Part shown: positions 21,690 through 33,240 of the stretch, piece by piece
Layout: every line of letters begins with the position of its first letter
Numbering within the stretch: the first letter of the stretch is position 1
Source of the DNA: Tulasnella sp. 424
Lineage: Eukaryota; Basidiomycota; Agaricomycetes; Cantharellales; Tulasnellaceae
DNA: 64,000 nt
Assembly (NCBI GenBank): GCA_019633425.1
Contig: WSUB01000042.1
Coordinates: 208,042 to 272,041, forward strand
Direction of reading: 5' to 3'
The notes under the pieces: model-generated
What the model saw: only the letters and a program-made list of their open reading frames with translations
What the model was told of the DNA's origin: nothing
Databases searched by the model: none
Translations under genes and position numbers: made by a program

Positions 21690-24551
21690 TACTTTATAAA
21701 TCTTTGCAATCGATGGAAATATACCCTGTTGCCTTCGCCGTTCATTTCTGATAGTTCTGTCACTTTCCTTTGACGGTGTTGTGTCACTCTGGCGCGGCAT
21801 ACCGCATGCGTCGATCCGGTGTTCAGCTGGCAGGAGGCTTCGGTCTGCTACAGCCTGGCTGGGCGTGCGCGTGTGTCGAATCTCCTTTAACCTGTCAAAA
21901 GTCTTAGTGGCCCTTCAATTGGCGGAAGACGGATCTTGATACGACGACGTAGGGAAGAATTCCCTACCCACTCCCTCCACAATGTCACCGTCCGTAGACC
22001 AGTAGTCCGGGTCGATGAGCCTCACATTTTACTCGCGTTTGGCAGCGTACATACTGGAAGCTGTGGAATAAACCAATCTGTCTTTCAAGTCGACGAGAAA
22101 GAAGGACAAGCAGATAGTGGAGACGAAGAGATCCCTAGACGACGAAAAAAAAAACCAAGTCCACGATATTTTCTATGGAATGACGCCAGGAAGAGAGGAG
22201 CGGGTAAATTGGTCGAAGAGCTTGGCTGTGGAGACACCTTCCCAGTCGCGGCGTTTAACCTGAGCGAAATTTCTCTCGGGTCACCACCAATTCCGATGCT
22301 GAATTCCAGTTTCCATCGATTTAATTCCAGTTATGAAAGCACATTAACAGGTCTCAGAAGTAATAACCGCTTCTCAGATGTTATTAGCCATGTTTCCACT
22401 GGCGACTTTGAGATTGTGCCCGCTGAGACAAGACTAGCTCCTGCTCCGGGACTGGGGTGTTAGCGCAACTATTTTCCTGCACATTCGAATTACTGTCGAG
22501 CGAGTATAGGGACTATATCGATGTAACTGGACACTCTTTAGATGCATCTCGAAGTGTGTTTTAAACTTATAGTGATATCATGGTATCAGCTCCTGTCATG
22601 CTGCAGCCGAACGTCTGTCAACACCGGTTGTACTAGTCTATAGTGGAAAACCCACCTGCCTTTAGTGCTGCCGCGAGGTCGAGGTGACGTCACCTTAGCT
22701 TGAATCTCACCGAGGTGAGCTCCCGAAACGCTGGCGGGTTCTCCCCAACTTGAAAGCCTCACGTGACAACCTTCCACTGCATGGTGAGTCGGGAACTGGT
22801 CTACGACCTATATCTTTGCATCGAGTTACTCGAAGAGACAAGTGATTGGTCCTGTCATTTCTGCCGTTTTGGTTTTAGGTCCGTCTATGTCCGATGGCGC
22901 ACGACGCCATAGCCACTAGCACTTCTAATCATGATTTTTCTCATGACGCAAACTGTACGTACGCGCTCACATGCACACATTAACATTCGCCCCAAACTTG
23001 TTCAAGTACAGATTTGAGCCGCAATATCGTGTTTTTGTCCTGATAGCGGTCCAACCTGAAGCGCGATTTCATCTCACACATGAGGCAGATTTATTAAAGC
23101 ACGCAACAACTGGTTTTAGCATTGTGTTTTGAGTTTTGTGTCTTACAGAAACCTGTGCACCACATGCTTCAATAAGTGCAGGGGCACACGCCAGATGGGT
23201 TTCTGGAAGAAAACAGATATCATGGCCAGATAGGGTCGCGTCTCTGAACAGACCAAATGGTTCACCGTGTTCAAGGTGTCACCTCGCCATGCAACGAGTG
23301 TTGTCGCGGAGCTCGAAGCTTTCTTGAACATTCCTTACCTTCGACAAACTTCGATCCATCGAAGCGGCCCCGGAGGAAGCCTGCAGTAAGTAATCTGATG
23401 CACCACGCGCTCGCATCACCTCACCTCACCTTGTTCGGACAGACCCTGAGTAATTGAAGGGTCCAGGCTCTGATCAGTGGCGGCGGCAAGCTCGGGCGAC
23501 CAAACTTGGGAGGCCAGCTCGTACGTACGTGCCTAGCAGACCCTTTAAGCCATGCATGCCTACCCAACCTTAAATTTGAGTGCTCAACCTGACGTTGGCT
23601 GTGCACGTTAACATCCAAATTTTATTTAACTCGTCTTACCTTTAAAGTTGATTTTGGGTAGTATAGCTGATGTTTTTGCTTTGAGATCAACGTTTCTACA
23701 ACAACTTATCCTCCGCTTTACCTATGATATCGCTGCTCCTAACATCCCTTTGTCTAAAAGTCAATCTTGCCTCAGATTTTCTTCAGAACATCGCTTATTT
23801 CAACTCTGACTGCAGAATTTTTTTGCTGTCTTCGCTAGCATTTACACTTCATCCCGTGGAACATACGTTGTTGATTTGGTTCCTCACCCCACGATGCCTG
23901 GCTTTGGCAGCTTCGGCTACCCCTTATAATCCTCCAGGGTCAAGTAAAGGCTAGGGATTTTTTGTGCCCTACTTCTGATGCTGCCCGACTGGGACCTGCA
24001 CAAGTTCGAACAGCATCCACGCTTTTTGACCCTCTCTATTCAGCTCTGGAATCCCCCAGGGGATTGCGTCGCCCAATAGTTTAAACTAAAACTTCAGTTG
24101 ACAACACTCATAAAACAAGCACGGCTACATCGATATAGTTGAGGAATTCCGCGTGCTTCGTCTTTCATGCTCGCGGGCCTTGCGTCTTAGCCCAATCTCA
24201 AGCCATGGAGCTTCCATTCTTGACGTACAAGCGAGATCTTGTCGCGCAACTTGCTCGACCCTCACATTCGTAGGATCTTCTCCACGTCGTAGCAAAACGG
24301 GTTTCAAATTCCGCGGAAGCTGTAATTTGCTTCACTCTTTCGGAAAGAATCATGAATAACACAAGACCAAGGTTGTTTAAAAAATTATACGCTCCCTACG
24401 TGGTTAGGTAGCAGCCTTGGGATACTTATGGGGCCCACTTCGTTACTCGAGGTCAAACCTACATTCCATCGCTTCCATCCTCTATCTTTTGACCCTTTAT
24501 CTGCGACCTGTTAACCCGAAAGCTTTCGCTGCCAACCTTTTGTGTTGAGAA
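21690..24551. other. Gene-poor interval
   Basis: No recognised gene. A 175-codon open frame (21936-22463, +) has no known motif and contains a long A-run. A short frame at 23724-23954 begins with a hydrophobic signal-like stretch but is otherwise featureless. 24150-24551 resembles the sequence upstream of copies B and C and is part of the duplicated unit of copy D. Confidence 0.45.
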
Positions 24552-25396
24552 ATGACATCAATCCAGATGCGACGAGAGGAGCCGTTTCTAGTACCCAACA
24601 TCCGCGATCCCGTATTTAGCGAAGGCAACGGCGTGAGCGAAATGATTTGGTTCATCGCGTAAGTTACGCAAAGCTAGACAAGGGGTTATTGATCTTTACT
24701 TACCCCATTCCCGACGTTTTCGGCATGGCCTCTGCACAGAGGGGCATTCAAATCGGCCGCACCGCTGTCACTTACGGTCCAGGATGTACGCGCTTCTATA
24801 GAGGAGCACCAGCCTTGGAGGATCAATAAATGTCGGGGTGACGATAAACGGGCGTGCGCTGAGGTGAATGCTGGTCACCACGCCGGTGACGTTGTTTACA
24901 AACGGATTAGGCTGATGTCACCTGCGATGTTAAAGAATAGCATCCGATGGATCTTATCGAAGTCTCCCGCATTTTCGCCAGACCTCAGGGCGTCAGGGCA
25001 TTGGATGATGACAGGAGCGCCCCTCGTCCGAACTCTTAGTCAACTGTCCACGCCTCGCTCCGAGGCAGCGAGTGTAATGACAGAAGCCGAAAGGCAAGCC
25101 TATCTGTGAGTATAATCGTTTTTACCTAATTTGACCGAGCTGAAAGTCCCTTTAAGAGCGAGCATGGACGAACTTTTCGCGCCGTTTTAGAAGGAGCAGT
25201 TTGCCGGGGTAGCTGGCTTAACGAAATTAGTTGCTGGTTCGGAGTACAGAGAACCCTAGGGTGGAACTGTACGCATTTGATTATACATAGCACATGTCAC
25301 TGTTCGGATCCGATGGAAATTAGTTTTTGTTGTCCTCATCCCCCCTTTTTGATTCATTGCCCGCCTCCGTCCTTTCAAGCGGCACGACCTCAATGA
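24552..25396 (+). CDS. Small forkhead-like domain protein, tandem copy D
   Basis: Intact by eye. Exon 1 is 24552-24658 (MTSIQMRREEPFLVPNIRD..., ending MIWFIA). Exon 2 has PLSLTVQDVRASIE and HQPWRINKCRGDDKR. Exon 3 has NSIRWILSKSPAFSPD, GHWMMTGAPLVRT and MTEAERQAYL. Exon 4 (LPFKSEHGRTFRAVLEGAV) runs to a TGA at 25394-25396. The YWRM strand is HWMM here, the most diverged version in the array. The C-terminal tail has no counterpart in copy A or C. Confidence 0.58.
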
Positions 25397-25429
25397 GATA
25401 AGCTGGGTTGATATCGTGCCTGAGGGTGT

Positions 25430-25700
25430 ATGTCGAAAGTCTCCTGAAGCATATTCTGGAAGCTCCTCCACACAGCAAAGGTCCTTCGAGCTAGATATGC
25501 GTGAAGCAAGAACCGAATACAGAGATTTTGGAGAGACTTGGGTGAAGGGTGTTGTCAGGGAACCGAGTTCAGGTCGATATGTGCGCTGGCGAAGGCGCGT
25601 TTGAGCACATGGTTGGCACTGTCCCCGTAGATAAGCAAGATGCTTAGAGCCATCATCACCAGATAAACTCGCCAAAGAGTAGTCAGCCCATCAGTCCATA
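25430..25700 (-). pseudogene. Companion sequence X, unit D (3' part, between copy D and IRE1)
   Basis: The minus strand repeats the distal block of sequence X: DDG/DDSxxxxLAYLRG, then a stretch shared with 17117-17431 ending near EELPEYASG. It lies just downstream of the IRE1 stop. No function recognised and probably non-coding now. Confidence 0.3.
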
Positions 25701-25963
25701 GATACCATTGCAACTCGGGCGCGTTCAACGTTGCCTTCGATTCGTATTCGCGCTTAGACATCCTCACATAACGAAAACTTCGAGTAAACGATTGCGATTG
25801 GGAGCAGCAGAGTACACATGGACGACTAATACAAAAGGTTCCAAAATACCGAGAGTAAATAGTAGTAGTTGGATGCGGTGAGAAGAAATCGGAATAGAGA
25901 TAGGAGAACCAACGACGAAGAAGTAACCAAGAGCAGAGCCAACGAGAGTACAGCAGTATTCGC

Positions 25964-28900
25964 TCAGTCTCCACCAGAGTCAAAGTACGACCGAAACATG
26001 GCATCGTTTCTGAGTATCGGATCAGCGGCAACGACGCCGTAGACGTGGAGGAATAGGCGAGGGAAGCGCTTAGTGAAATATGATAGGAAACCTTCCGGAA
26101 GACCACCGATGGCCCGCTTGACGTTGTCCGGTATATCCTGATAGTGATGTTTCTGTGCAGCAATAGCGACGTGGGGGAGTGAACACCAGTGAACCACAAT
26201 TACTATCAGCCAGAACACATACCTTGTTCCTCAACGCCCGCAGCAAGTCTTGAACGGACTTGCCATCGTACTTTCGGAACTTGCCAAGGTTGTCGTCGAA
26301 CAACTTATCCAATTTTTTATGCCAGTCCGATCCCACTACATCCGGCGCACCCGTCTCAAGGGCCACCAATTGAGGTTCTCTCGGCTCGCGGCACATAATT
26401 TCAAATCGGTCCGATGCGTCTTGTAAGAAACCAAGTCGTCGAGCAGGGGTCCAGAAGAATGGGTGGATAAGACACGATGTCATGTCAGGTCTAAAGATGG
26501 AAAAGTAAATGATTAGGCCATCCTTCAAACCGACGTCGACGGCCTTCCGACTGAACTCACCTGTCCTTTGGATCCGGATCTAACATCCTCGTAATCAAAT
26601 CCCCAGCCTCGGTGCCCTCTTCTCCAAGCGGCTCTAGACGATCCAAGTTCCTAACATTCTTGAGGATATTGACCTCCCTCTCAAAGCGCTCTCCATACGG
26701 ATGTTCTCCGCTCGTCAGGGTATAATAGAAGAGGCAGCCCAGGGCAAACACGTCAACCGATTTAGTCAGACGTGTCACGCCAGGACGTGATAGGCCGTTC
26801 CCATATCCACTCCCGTTTCCGCCGACGCTGCTGTTGGGAGTTCCGCCAGATGACAGGTCGAGAGTTGGTTCGTCCAACTTGACCTCTCCTCTTAGGATCT
26901 CAGGAGCGCGCCATCCAACTGTTCCAGCCGCCATGCCACCTCCAGAATGATTTGTGGGCAAGAAGCTCGTCTGATCGGACTCCAACTTGCGGCAGAGCCC
27001 AAAGTCTGAAATGAGCATGCGGTGTTGAGGGGATGCCAGACTTCGTCCATTAGATCCAGAGTTGTTCGGTCGAGATATAAGGATATTTTGAGGTTTGATG
27101 TCACGATGGACGATCTTGAGGGAGTGAAGATGCTTCAACCCATTGGTCACTTGCATCAACGCCCGCTTGGGGTCGAACGTGGCGCTAATCTCAGGGTGTT
27201 TGTGAGGGGCTTCAATGATGTCGGCTAAAGAGGCGGGGCAGAGTTCGAGGGCGATGTACAGGAAGTTGTCTTTGTTCTCTTTGAAATAGTAACGAATGAC
27301 GTTGGGATGGTCGTCCGACTCTTGAAGGATGTTGACTTCTCGAGTGGCCAGTGTAACGCAGTGCTGAAGAAGCCGCTTGACAGCTACCGCGCGTCCCTGG
27401 AACGAGCCCTGGAATACCACCGTTCCATGGGATCCATAACCTAAGCATGTCGCGTCAACATGATGAACTACTTTTAAGTTTAAAATAGCTCGCAAGCGAC
27501 TCACCGAGAACGGTCTCCGACACAGTTAAAGACGAGGCGGGGGCAGGATTCGCGTTCGAAGAGGGTGTGATTACGATATTGGAATTCAACTCTGGTGGTT
27601 CAGAATCCCCTGTATCTTCCTTGACAGGTTCCGCGATCGTCACTTTCTTGCCGCCTTTGCCACGTTTGCGCCTCTTCGGCCCCTTCTTCTTCCCACCTTT
27701 GGTATCTTCAACTTCCTTCTCCGTCTCCGCATCATCACCGTTATCATCACCCTCGGGCTCTTCGACGATTACCGACTTGTCACCCTCCTCCCCGAGATCT
27801 ACTATAGGCGGGTCTGGAACAGGGACGGGCGGTAAAGGTTTGGACTCGATGACCTCTGGGGGTACAACGGCCTGAACGACTTCCTCGGGTGTAGGGGCGG
27901 GAGCTTGGATGAATGAAGCTGGGCGAGATCGAGGGAAAACAGGCTTCTCATGTCCCATGTCTCTTTGGAAAACCTCCAAGCTTCCTTGGCTCCTTCGCCA
28001 TGTCTCAGTAACCCGCTTGGCAAATACCCACGCCAGGAAAATCAACCCGAACAACCCTGTGAATATTGGGCTCTTCAGGTCGGCTCCTCCGATAGTCCAT
28101 CGTCCTAGTTGATCGCCTGTTCGGGGTGGGTCCAAGGCTGGGTAAGGTGGGTTTGATTGGCGGGGCGTGGTGATGACGACGGGCGGTGACGACGACGTCG
28201 GTCTGTCTTCCTCCTCAAAGTCGTCGTCGTCAAACCTTGGCACAACGGACGAGCGTCCGGGGTCGGTGGACTCTGATCCAGCAATCAGCCTTGACAACCT
28301 CGACATGGTGGCCGTCTCGGTCCGGTGCGGTCCGGTAAGGCAGTCCAGGGTAGTGCAGACTTGCTGTAAAGGTGTTCCAAGGTCATCCGTGTCGAGGATC
28401 TCCCGTGATTCTCCATGTTCAGAATCGATGGTAGGGAGGCTGGGGAGTTGACTGAAAATGACGAGGGGGAAGGTATTGTGGCTGAGCGCGTAGAGGGAAT
28501 TGCCGACACGTCCAACGTAGGTGACTTCGTCCTGCTTCGACAGTTCCCGAAGCTCCTTTAGGCGAGACGGATAAAGGTCGCTGAGCGCTGGCGTCGGTTG
28601 TGCCAGAATGAGTGGATCAGTGCGGTCGGCGATTGAGACCGCGTCGAACACAGCCACGCTTAGAACGCAGACGCAGAGCGTCAGCAGCGGCATTCCAGAA
28701 AGCGAGGCTCCGCGGACGAGACACAGGCATCACTCACATTGGGCGTTTCAATTTAATAAACGAGCGGAATGGTTCTTTCTCATCGATCTTGAACATGAGG
28801 AGGCTTCCATCAGGAGTGGGTTGGTGGTACAAATTGTCAGGCGTCCGACGCCAGTGGTACTGCAATTCCTTATCGACATTGTTGGGGCCGTATGAGGAAT

Positions 28901-29755
28901 ATGTCAGGTTCTGAATAACCTGGTCATGCGAATATACCGAGACGTGGTACTCTGCAGCAGCCAATAATGAGCACTCTGAGGGGCCTGACGTGGAGTCCGT
29001 GAGTACGACGTACCTGTTCTCCCGATGTGAACAAGGGCGCGGTCCGCCCCAGGCGGATCAAGCTCGTCCAATAGGTCTTCGTCTTTGGATTGGAAGAAGC
29101 GCTTCCGAGTCGGCTGATCGCCCCAACTGCACTGCTGCTCTGGGTCCAAAACTTCGACTAGTTCTCCCGAGGCGAGATCCAAGGTAATGAGAGACGTTCG
29201 CTTTTTGCCGACAAAAGTGCGATGGTCGATGCGAAGAGGACTCATGTCTACGAGTTGTTGCATTGTGAAAGGTAGCCTCTGTAATGGATCTTCCCGTTTG
29301 CTGTCGGCCGGGCTGACGAAGATTGCGCCGGACTGAGGTTCGATGATGTAGGTTTCGGTGATGGCTGGGTCGTCGTCGAAGTCGTCTAGGGAGAACTCGT
29401 TGGTGGTTCGAAGGCCGCCATGTTGTGTAAGGACGAGTTCCTTGAGGTTGGTGACAGCGACCTGAGGGTTTGCTATGGGCTGATCCATTGACCAAAGCAT
29501 CCTGCCGGTGGTCCTGTTAAGGGCGTGGAAGCGACCGTCGACGGAGGCGAGTAAGACGACATCCATCAACTTGAGTTCATCTGCCTCTAATGACGAATCC
29601 CTGAAGGATACTCTTGGTGGTTGTTGGCTTGCGGTAAATCGCTGGAGAGCAGTGATAGAGGTGGCGGCATTGTTTGCGCTGGGCTGGGATCTAGCTGACC
29701 ATATGTAAAAGAGGATGAGAGGGAGGAAGTAGGCAGCGACTAATGACGACGCCAT
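25964..29755 (-). CDS. IRE1: Unfolded-protein-response sensor kinase/endoribonuclease Ire1
   Basis: Full-length Ire1. A signal peptide (MASSLVAAYFLPLILFYIW) leads a lumenal beta-propeller-like sensor with VVLLASVDGRFHALNRTTG, IIEPQSGAIFVSP, EYHVSVYSHDQ and VGRVGNSLYALS. A single membrane segment lies near IFTGLFGLIFLAWVFAKRV (about 28010-28070), followed by an acidic/basic linker. The kinase has G-loop GYGSHGTVV, VAVKRLL, HRDIKPQNIL, DFG and GWRAPEILRG. The RNase (KEN) domain has KKLDKLFDDNLGKFRKYDGK, NKKHHYQDIPDNVKRAIG and a terminal FDSGGD. At least five short introns; the join restoring RPIVAVFDAVS was checked by hand. Ire1 splices HAC1/XBP1-type mRNA on ER stress. Its 5' half and the divergent promoter are duplicated at 31002-33040. 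Confidence 0.95.
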
Positions 29756-30996
29756 AAGACGTCCAATATCATGTCAATGTTGGAAGTGAATCCCTTGCGG
29801 CCTGCAGCTGGGGAGGAGGTGGTGAGTAAGGGAAGGCGGTATCTGGCGTGGACAAGATTGAAACGGACTTCTTCCACCTTCTCCCCGTTAGCTCGGCGTT
29901 TTTGATTTCACACAAAATTCAAAAACTATGCTGCGGTCCTCCTTCCATTCCCATTTCGCTGGCCCTTCAAGCATTGGCATATAGTGCATATTTTGTTAGG
30001 CTATTTATGATATTAGGATGGTGAATTGAGAGTCTTTGTGAACTGTTCGGCAAACCATCTAGTAGTCAATCCGAGTACATAATAATTCGCTAACGGTCTT
30101 CTGAATAACAACGGGCGCAGACCCAGAACCTCAAGTAAATTTAGATGCCGGGACATCCTTAAAACGTCGCAAGGCACACGATTCACCCTGTGGCTGTTGG
30201 CCACGACGCAGCGGTTGCTGAGCGGTGCGACGTAGAAAAACCGAACATTTGCTTACGTGTAAGCTCATTAGCGCCAAATTGATTCTCCGCCCACACTCAA
30301 ACAACACTTCGACATATCAGGCGTCGATGGCAACCCAAGAGGTTAATTATCGTCATACTTTCGGCAATGAAATTCACTTATTATTATACCTATGCTACAT
30401 AGCTAAGGTCGAGTAATATAATAGGTCTAAACGGAGCCAGAATGCCTGATGCAATATGATCTACAGCTTCTTTGCGGAAGGGGCTGCCTTTTCTACTTGA
30501 TCGGGACTGAGAGAGCTGGTCGTGTGTTCGTAGTTAACTTGTGCAACCCAGAAGCGCAGGCCGTGACAGCATGGGCTATATCGAAACGAGCTCAAAGGGC
30601 CTAGACCTCCAGAGCATTGTTGATCTCAGAGATAAAGTTAGACCAACCGGACACGCTGCTGAACGAGAACGACAGGCTGAATAGAGCTAGGAAGCCACAC
30701 TGCATATACTCTAATGCACTGATGCTTGAATGTAGGAAAGGAATAAAGCTGGAAGGTTTCGAAGACGGTAAGTGCCGATAACCGATGGAGCGAAGCTTCT
30801 AGGTCAACTACATTTTATAACAAAAGCGGAGCCCTGTATATGAAGATGTAAAGAGTCGAAACACACAGGTTCGAATGGGAGCACACAGGGGTGTTTGGGG
30901 ACCGAGGATAATGAAGCACCGACTAACTGAAGGCAATGCCTCGCAAACTTTCTCCCGACGGCCAGGAAAGTAATCATGTCGAGGATTTTCAATTAA
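28325..30996. repeat. Tandem duplication block 1 (IRE1 lumenal half - divergent promoter - JIP5 5' stump)
   Basis: Aligns by eye with 31002-33240. The shared parts are the IRE1 lumenal coding region and its introns, the intergenic tract (for example CCCTTCAAGCATTGGCATAT and GCAGACCCAGAACCTCAAGTA) and the beginning of JIP5. About 0.55 kb near 30340-30900 in this block has no counterpart in block 2. Confidence 0.8.
30918..30996 (+). pseudogene. JIP5 exon 1 remnant
   Basis: Matches the JIP5 exon 1 stretch around 33148-33230 (EGNASQxFS...SCRG.SIN) with point changes, including an in-frame stop where JIP5 has a Gln codon. The JIP5 start codon region is missing and replaced by unrelated sequence. 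It ends at the junction with the duplicated IRE1 fragment at about 31000. Confidence 0.7.
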
Positions 30997-31001
30997 TGGG
31001 A

Positions 31002-32283
31002 CTAGTCGATCCGGTGCGGTCCGGTAAGGCAGTCTAGAGTGGTGCAGACTTGCTGCTGTGTTTCTCCATGTTCAGGATCGGTGGGAGGGAGTCCGGGGAG
31101 TGGACTGAAAATGACGAGCGGGAAGGTATCGTTGCTGAGCGCGTAGAGAGAATTGCCGACACGTCCAACGTAGGCGACTTTGTCCTGCTTCGACAGTTTC
31201 CGAAGCTCCTTTAGGCGAGACGGATAAAGGTCGCTGAGCGCCGGCGTCGGTTGTGCGAGAATGTGAGGATCAATGCGGTCGGCGATTGAGACCGTATCGA
31301 ACACAGCCACGCTTAGAACCCAGATACAGAGAGTAAGCAGCTGCATTTCAGAAAGCGAGGTTCTGCGGACGGGACACACATCACTCACGTAGGATGTTTC
31401 AATTTGATAAACGAGCGGAATGGTTCTTTCTCATCGATTTTGAACATGAGGAGGCTTCCATCAGGAGTGGTTTGGTGGCACAAGTTGTCAGGCGTCCGAC
31501 GCCAGCGGTCCTGCAATTCCTTATCGACATTGTTGGGTCCGTATGATAAATATGTGAGGGTGTGAATAACCTGACCATGCGAGTATACCGAAACGTGGTA
31601 CTCTGCAGCAGCCAATAATGAGCACTTTGGAGGGCCTGACGTGGAGTCTGTAACAACGACGTACCTGTTCTCTCGATGTGAACTAGGGCGCCGTGATCAA
31701 GCTCGTCCAATAGGTCCTCGTCTTTGGATTGGAAGGAGCGCTTTCGAGTCGGCTGCTCTGGGTCCAAAACTTCGACTAGTTCTCCTGAGCCGAGAACCAA
31801 GGTAATGCGAGACGTTCGCTTTTTGCCGACAAAAATGCGATGGTCGATGCGAAAAGGACTCATGTCTACGAGTTGTTGCATTGTAAAGGGTAGCTTCTGT
31901 AATGGATCACCACATTTACTATCGACTGGGCTGACGAAGATTGCGCCGGATTGGGGTTCGATGATGTAGGTTTCGGTGATGGTTGGCTCGTCGTCGAAGT
32001 CGTCCAGGGAGAACTCGTCGGTGGTTCGAAGGCCGCCATGCTGCGAAAGGACAAGTTCCTTGAGATCGGTGACTGCGACCTGGGGGTTTGCTATGGGCTC
32101 ATCCATTGACCAAAGCATTCTGCCGGTGGTCCTGTTAAGGGCGTGGAAGCGACCGTCGACGGAGGCGAGCAAGACGACATCCATTAACTTGAGTTCATCT
32201 GCTTCTAGTGATGAATTCCTGAGGGACCATATGTAGAAGAGGATGAGAGGGAGGAAATAGGCAGCGACTAATGGTGACGCCAT
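31002..32283 (-). CDS. Lumen-only Ire1 paralog (sensor domain without membrane, kinase or RNase parts)
   Basis: Three exons (32283-31665, 31602-31389, 31311-31002) splice at the same sites as IRE1 and give 380 codons plus stop. It begins MASPLVAAYFLPLILFYIW, a signal peptide as in IRE1. It follows the sensor domain to CTTLDCLTGPHRID and stops at the duplication breakpoint, before the membrane segment. Compared with IRE1 it has several indels: about 30 residues lost after the signal peptide, about 7 in DPEQ-PTRK, 4 in DELD-xALVH, and a block near EHGE. It also has many substitutions, yet every indel is a multiple of three and there is no stop. There is no HDEL-type tail. A soluble ER or secreted decoy or partner of Ire1 is possible (inference); a recently formed, not yet decayed pseudogene is the alternative. 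Confidence 0.7.
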
Positions 32284-33240
32284 AAGACGTCCAATGTCAC
32301 GTCAACGTTGGAAGTGAATCTCTTGTAGCCTGCAGCTGAGGAGGAGCCAATGATCCATAACGGGAAAGAAGTCGTGCCTTGAGAGGGGACACGTTTACAA
32401 CATGGAAGAGTCACAGCGTCACGTGTTATGACCTCTGATAAGGCCTTGGCATTTCCAGAAACACAGGTCGGGCCCGAGCGATGTCTCGCCCGTGTTGTGT
32501 TCGTGTCAATGAAGCAGTGCTTTCACCCAAAACATGGGATTTACACGGTGAAGGTATCTAGAGTGTTAAAGGGATGTCACACCCCCATGCATCTCAAATG
32601 TCAGTGCTATGTCAAGCCTTCCGACACGTCCTAATTACGATGAGTGTTAGCTTTGTTGGCCCTTCAAGCATTGGCATATAGGGGGTATTTTATCAGACTA
32701 CTTATCAATTAGGATGGCAATTCGAAGAGTTCTTTGTGAGCTGCCCGGCGAACCCTCTTCAAGTTATCCTCAGTTCGAGTACATAATAATTCGACGGCCT
32801 TCTGAGTAACAGCGGGCGCAGACCCAGAACCTCAAGTAGGTTTAGATGCCGGGACATACTTAGAACGTCGCGAGGCACAAGACTCACCCTAGGCCTGCAC
32901 GACGTCGTGGTTGCGGTGAGCGGTATCGCGTAGAAACCGAACATTTGCTTACGTGTACGCTCTTTAGCGCTAAATTGCATCTCCGCCCACACTCAAATCG
33001 GTCAAGCAACACCTCGACATATCAGGCATTGACAGGATGCCTGATATCCCACTCAAACATCAATGCTTCGACTTGAAATTCTCTCCGACAGCAGACCAAG
33101 TCTACGTTGGCCTTTTGAACGGCGCCGTCAAAGGCTTTTCATACGACAGTGAAGGCAATGCCTCCCAGAGTTTCTCCCTCCGGCCAGCAAAGCAATCATG
33201 TCGCGGGGTTTCCATTAATGAGACTGGTGATAAGTTGTAC
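31002..33240. repeat. Tandem duplication block 2 (truncated IRE1 - divergent promoter - intact JIP5 start)
   Basis: Counterpart of 28325-30996 in direct orientation. One breakpoint lies inside the IRE1 lumenal coding region and the other inside JIP5 exon 1, so each block keeps one intact and one broken gene. 32284-33036 is the shared divergent promoter and holds no other gene. Confidence 0.8.

Noticed and set aside
21936..22463. 175-codon plus-strand frame
   Set aside because: Kept only as a note. No known motif, an A-run in the middle, no promoter signal, and no similarity to the neighbouring duplicated units.
14100..25400. Search for a retrotransposon or DNA transposon to explain the duplications
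   Set aside because: No reverse transcriptase, integrase or transposase motif, no long terminal repeats and no convincing target-site duplications were seen; duplicated blocks carry host gene parts.
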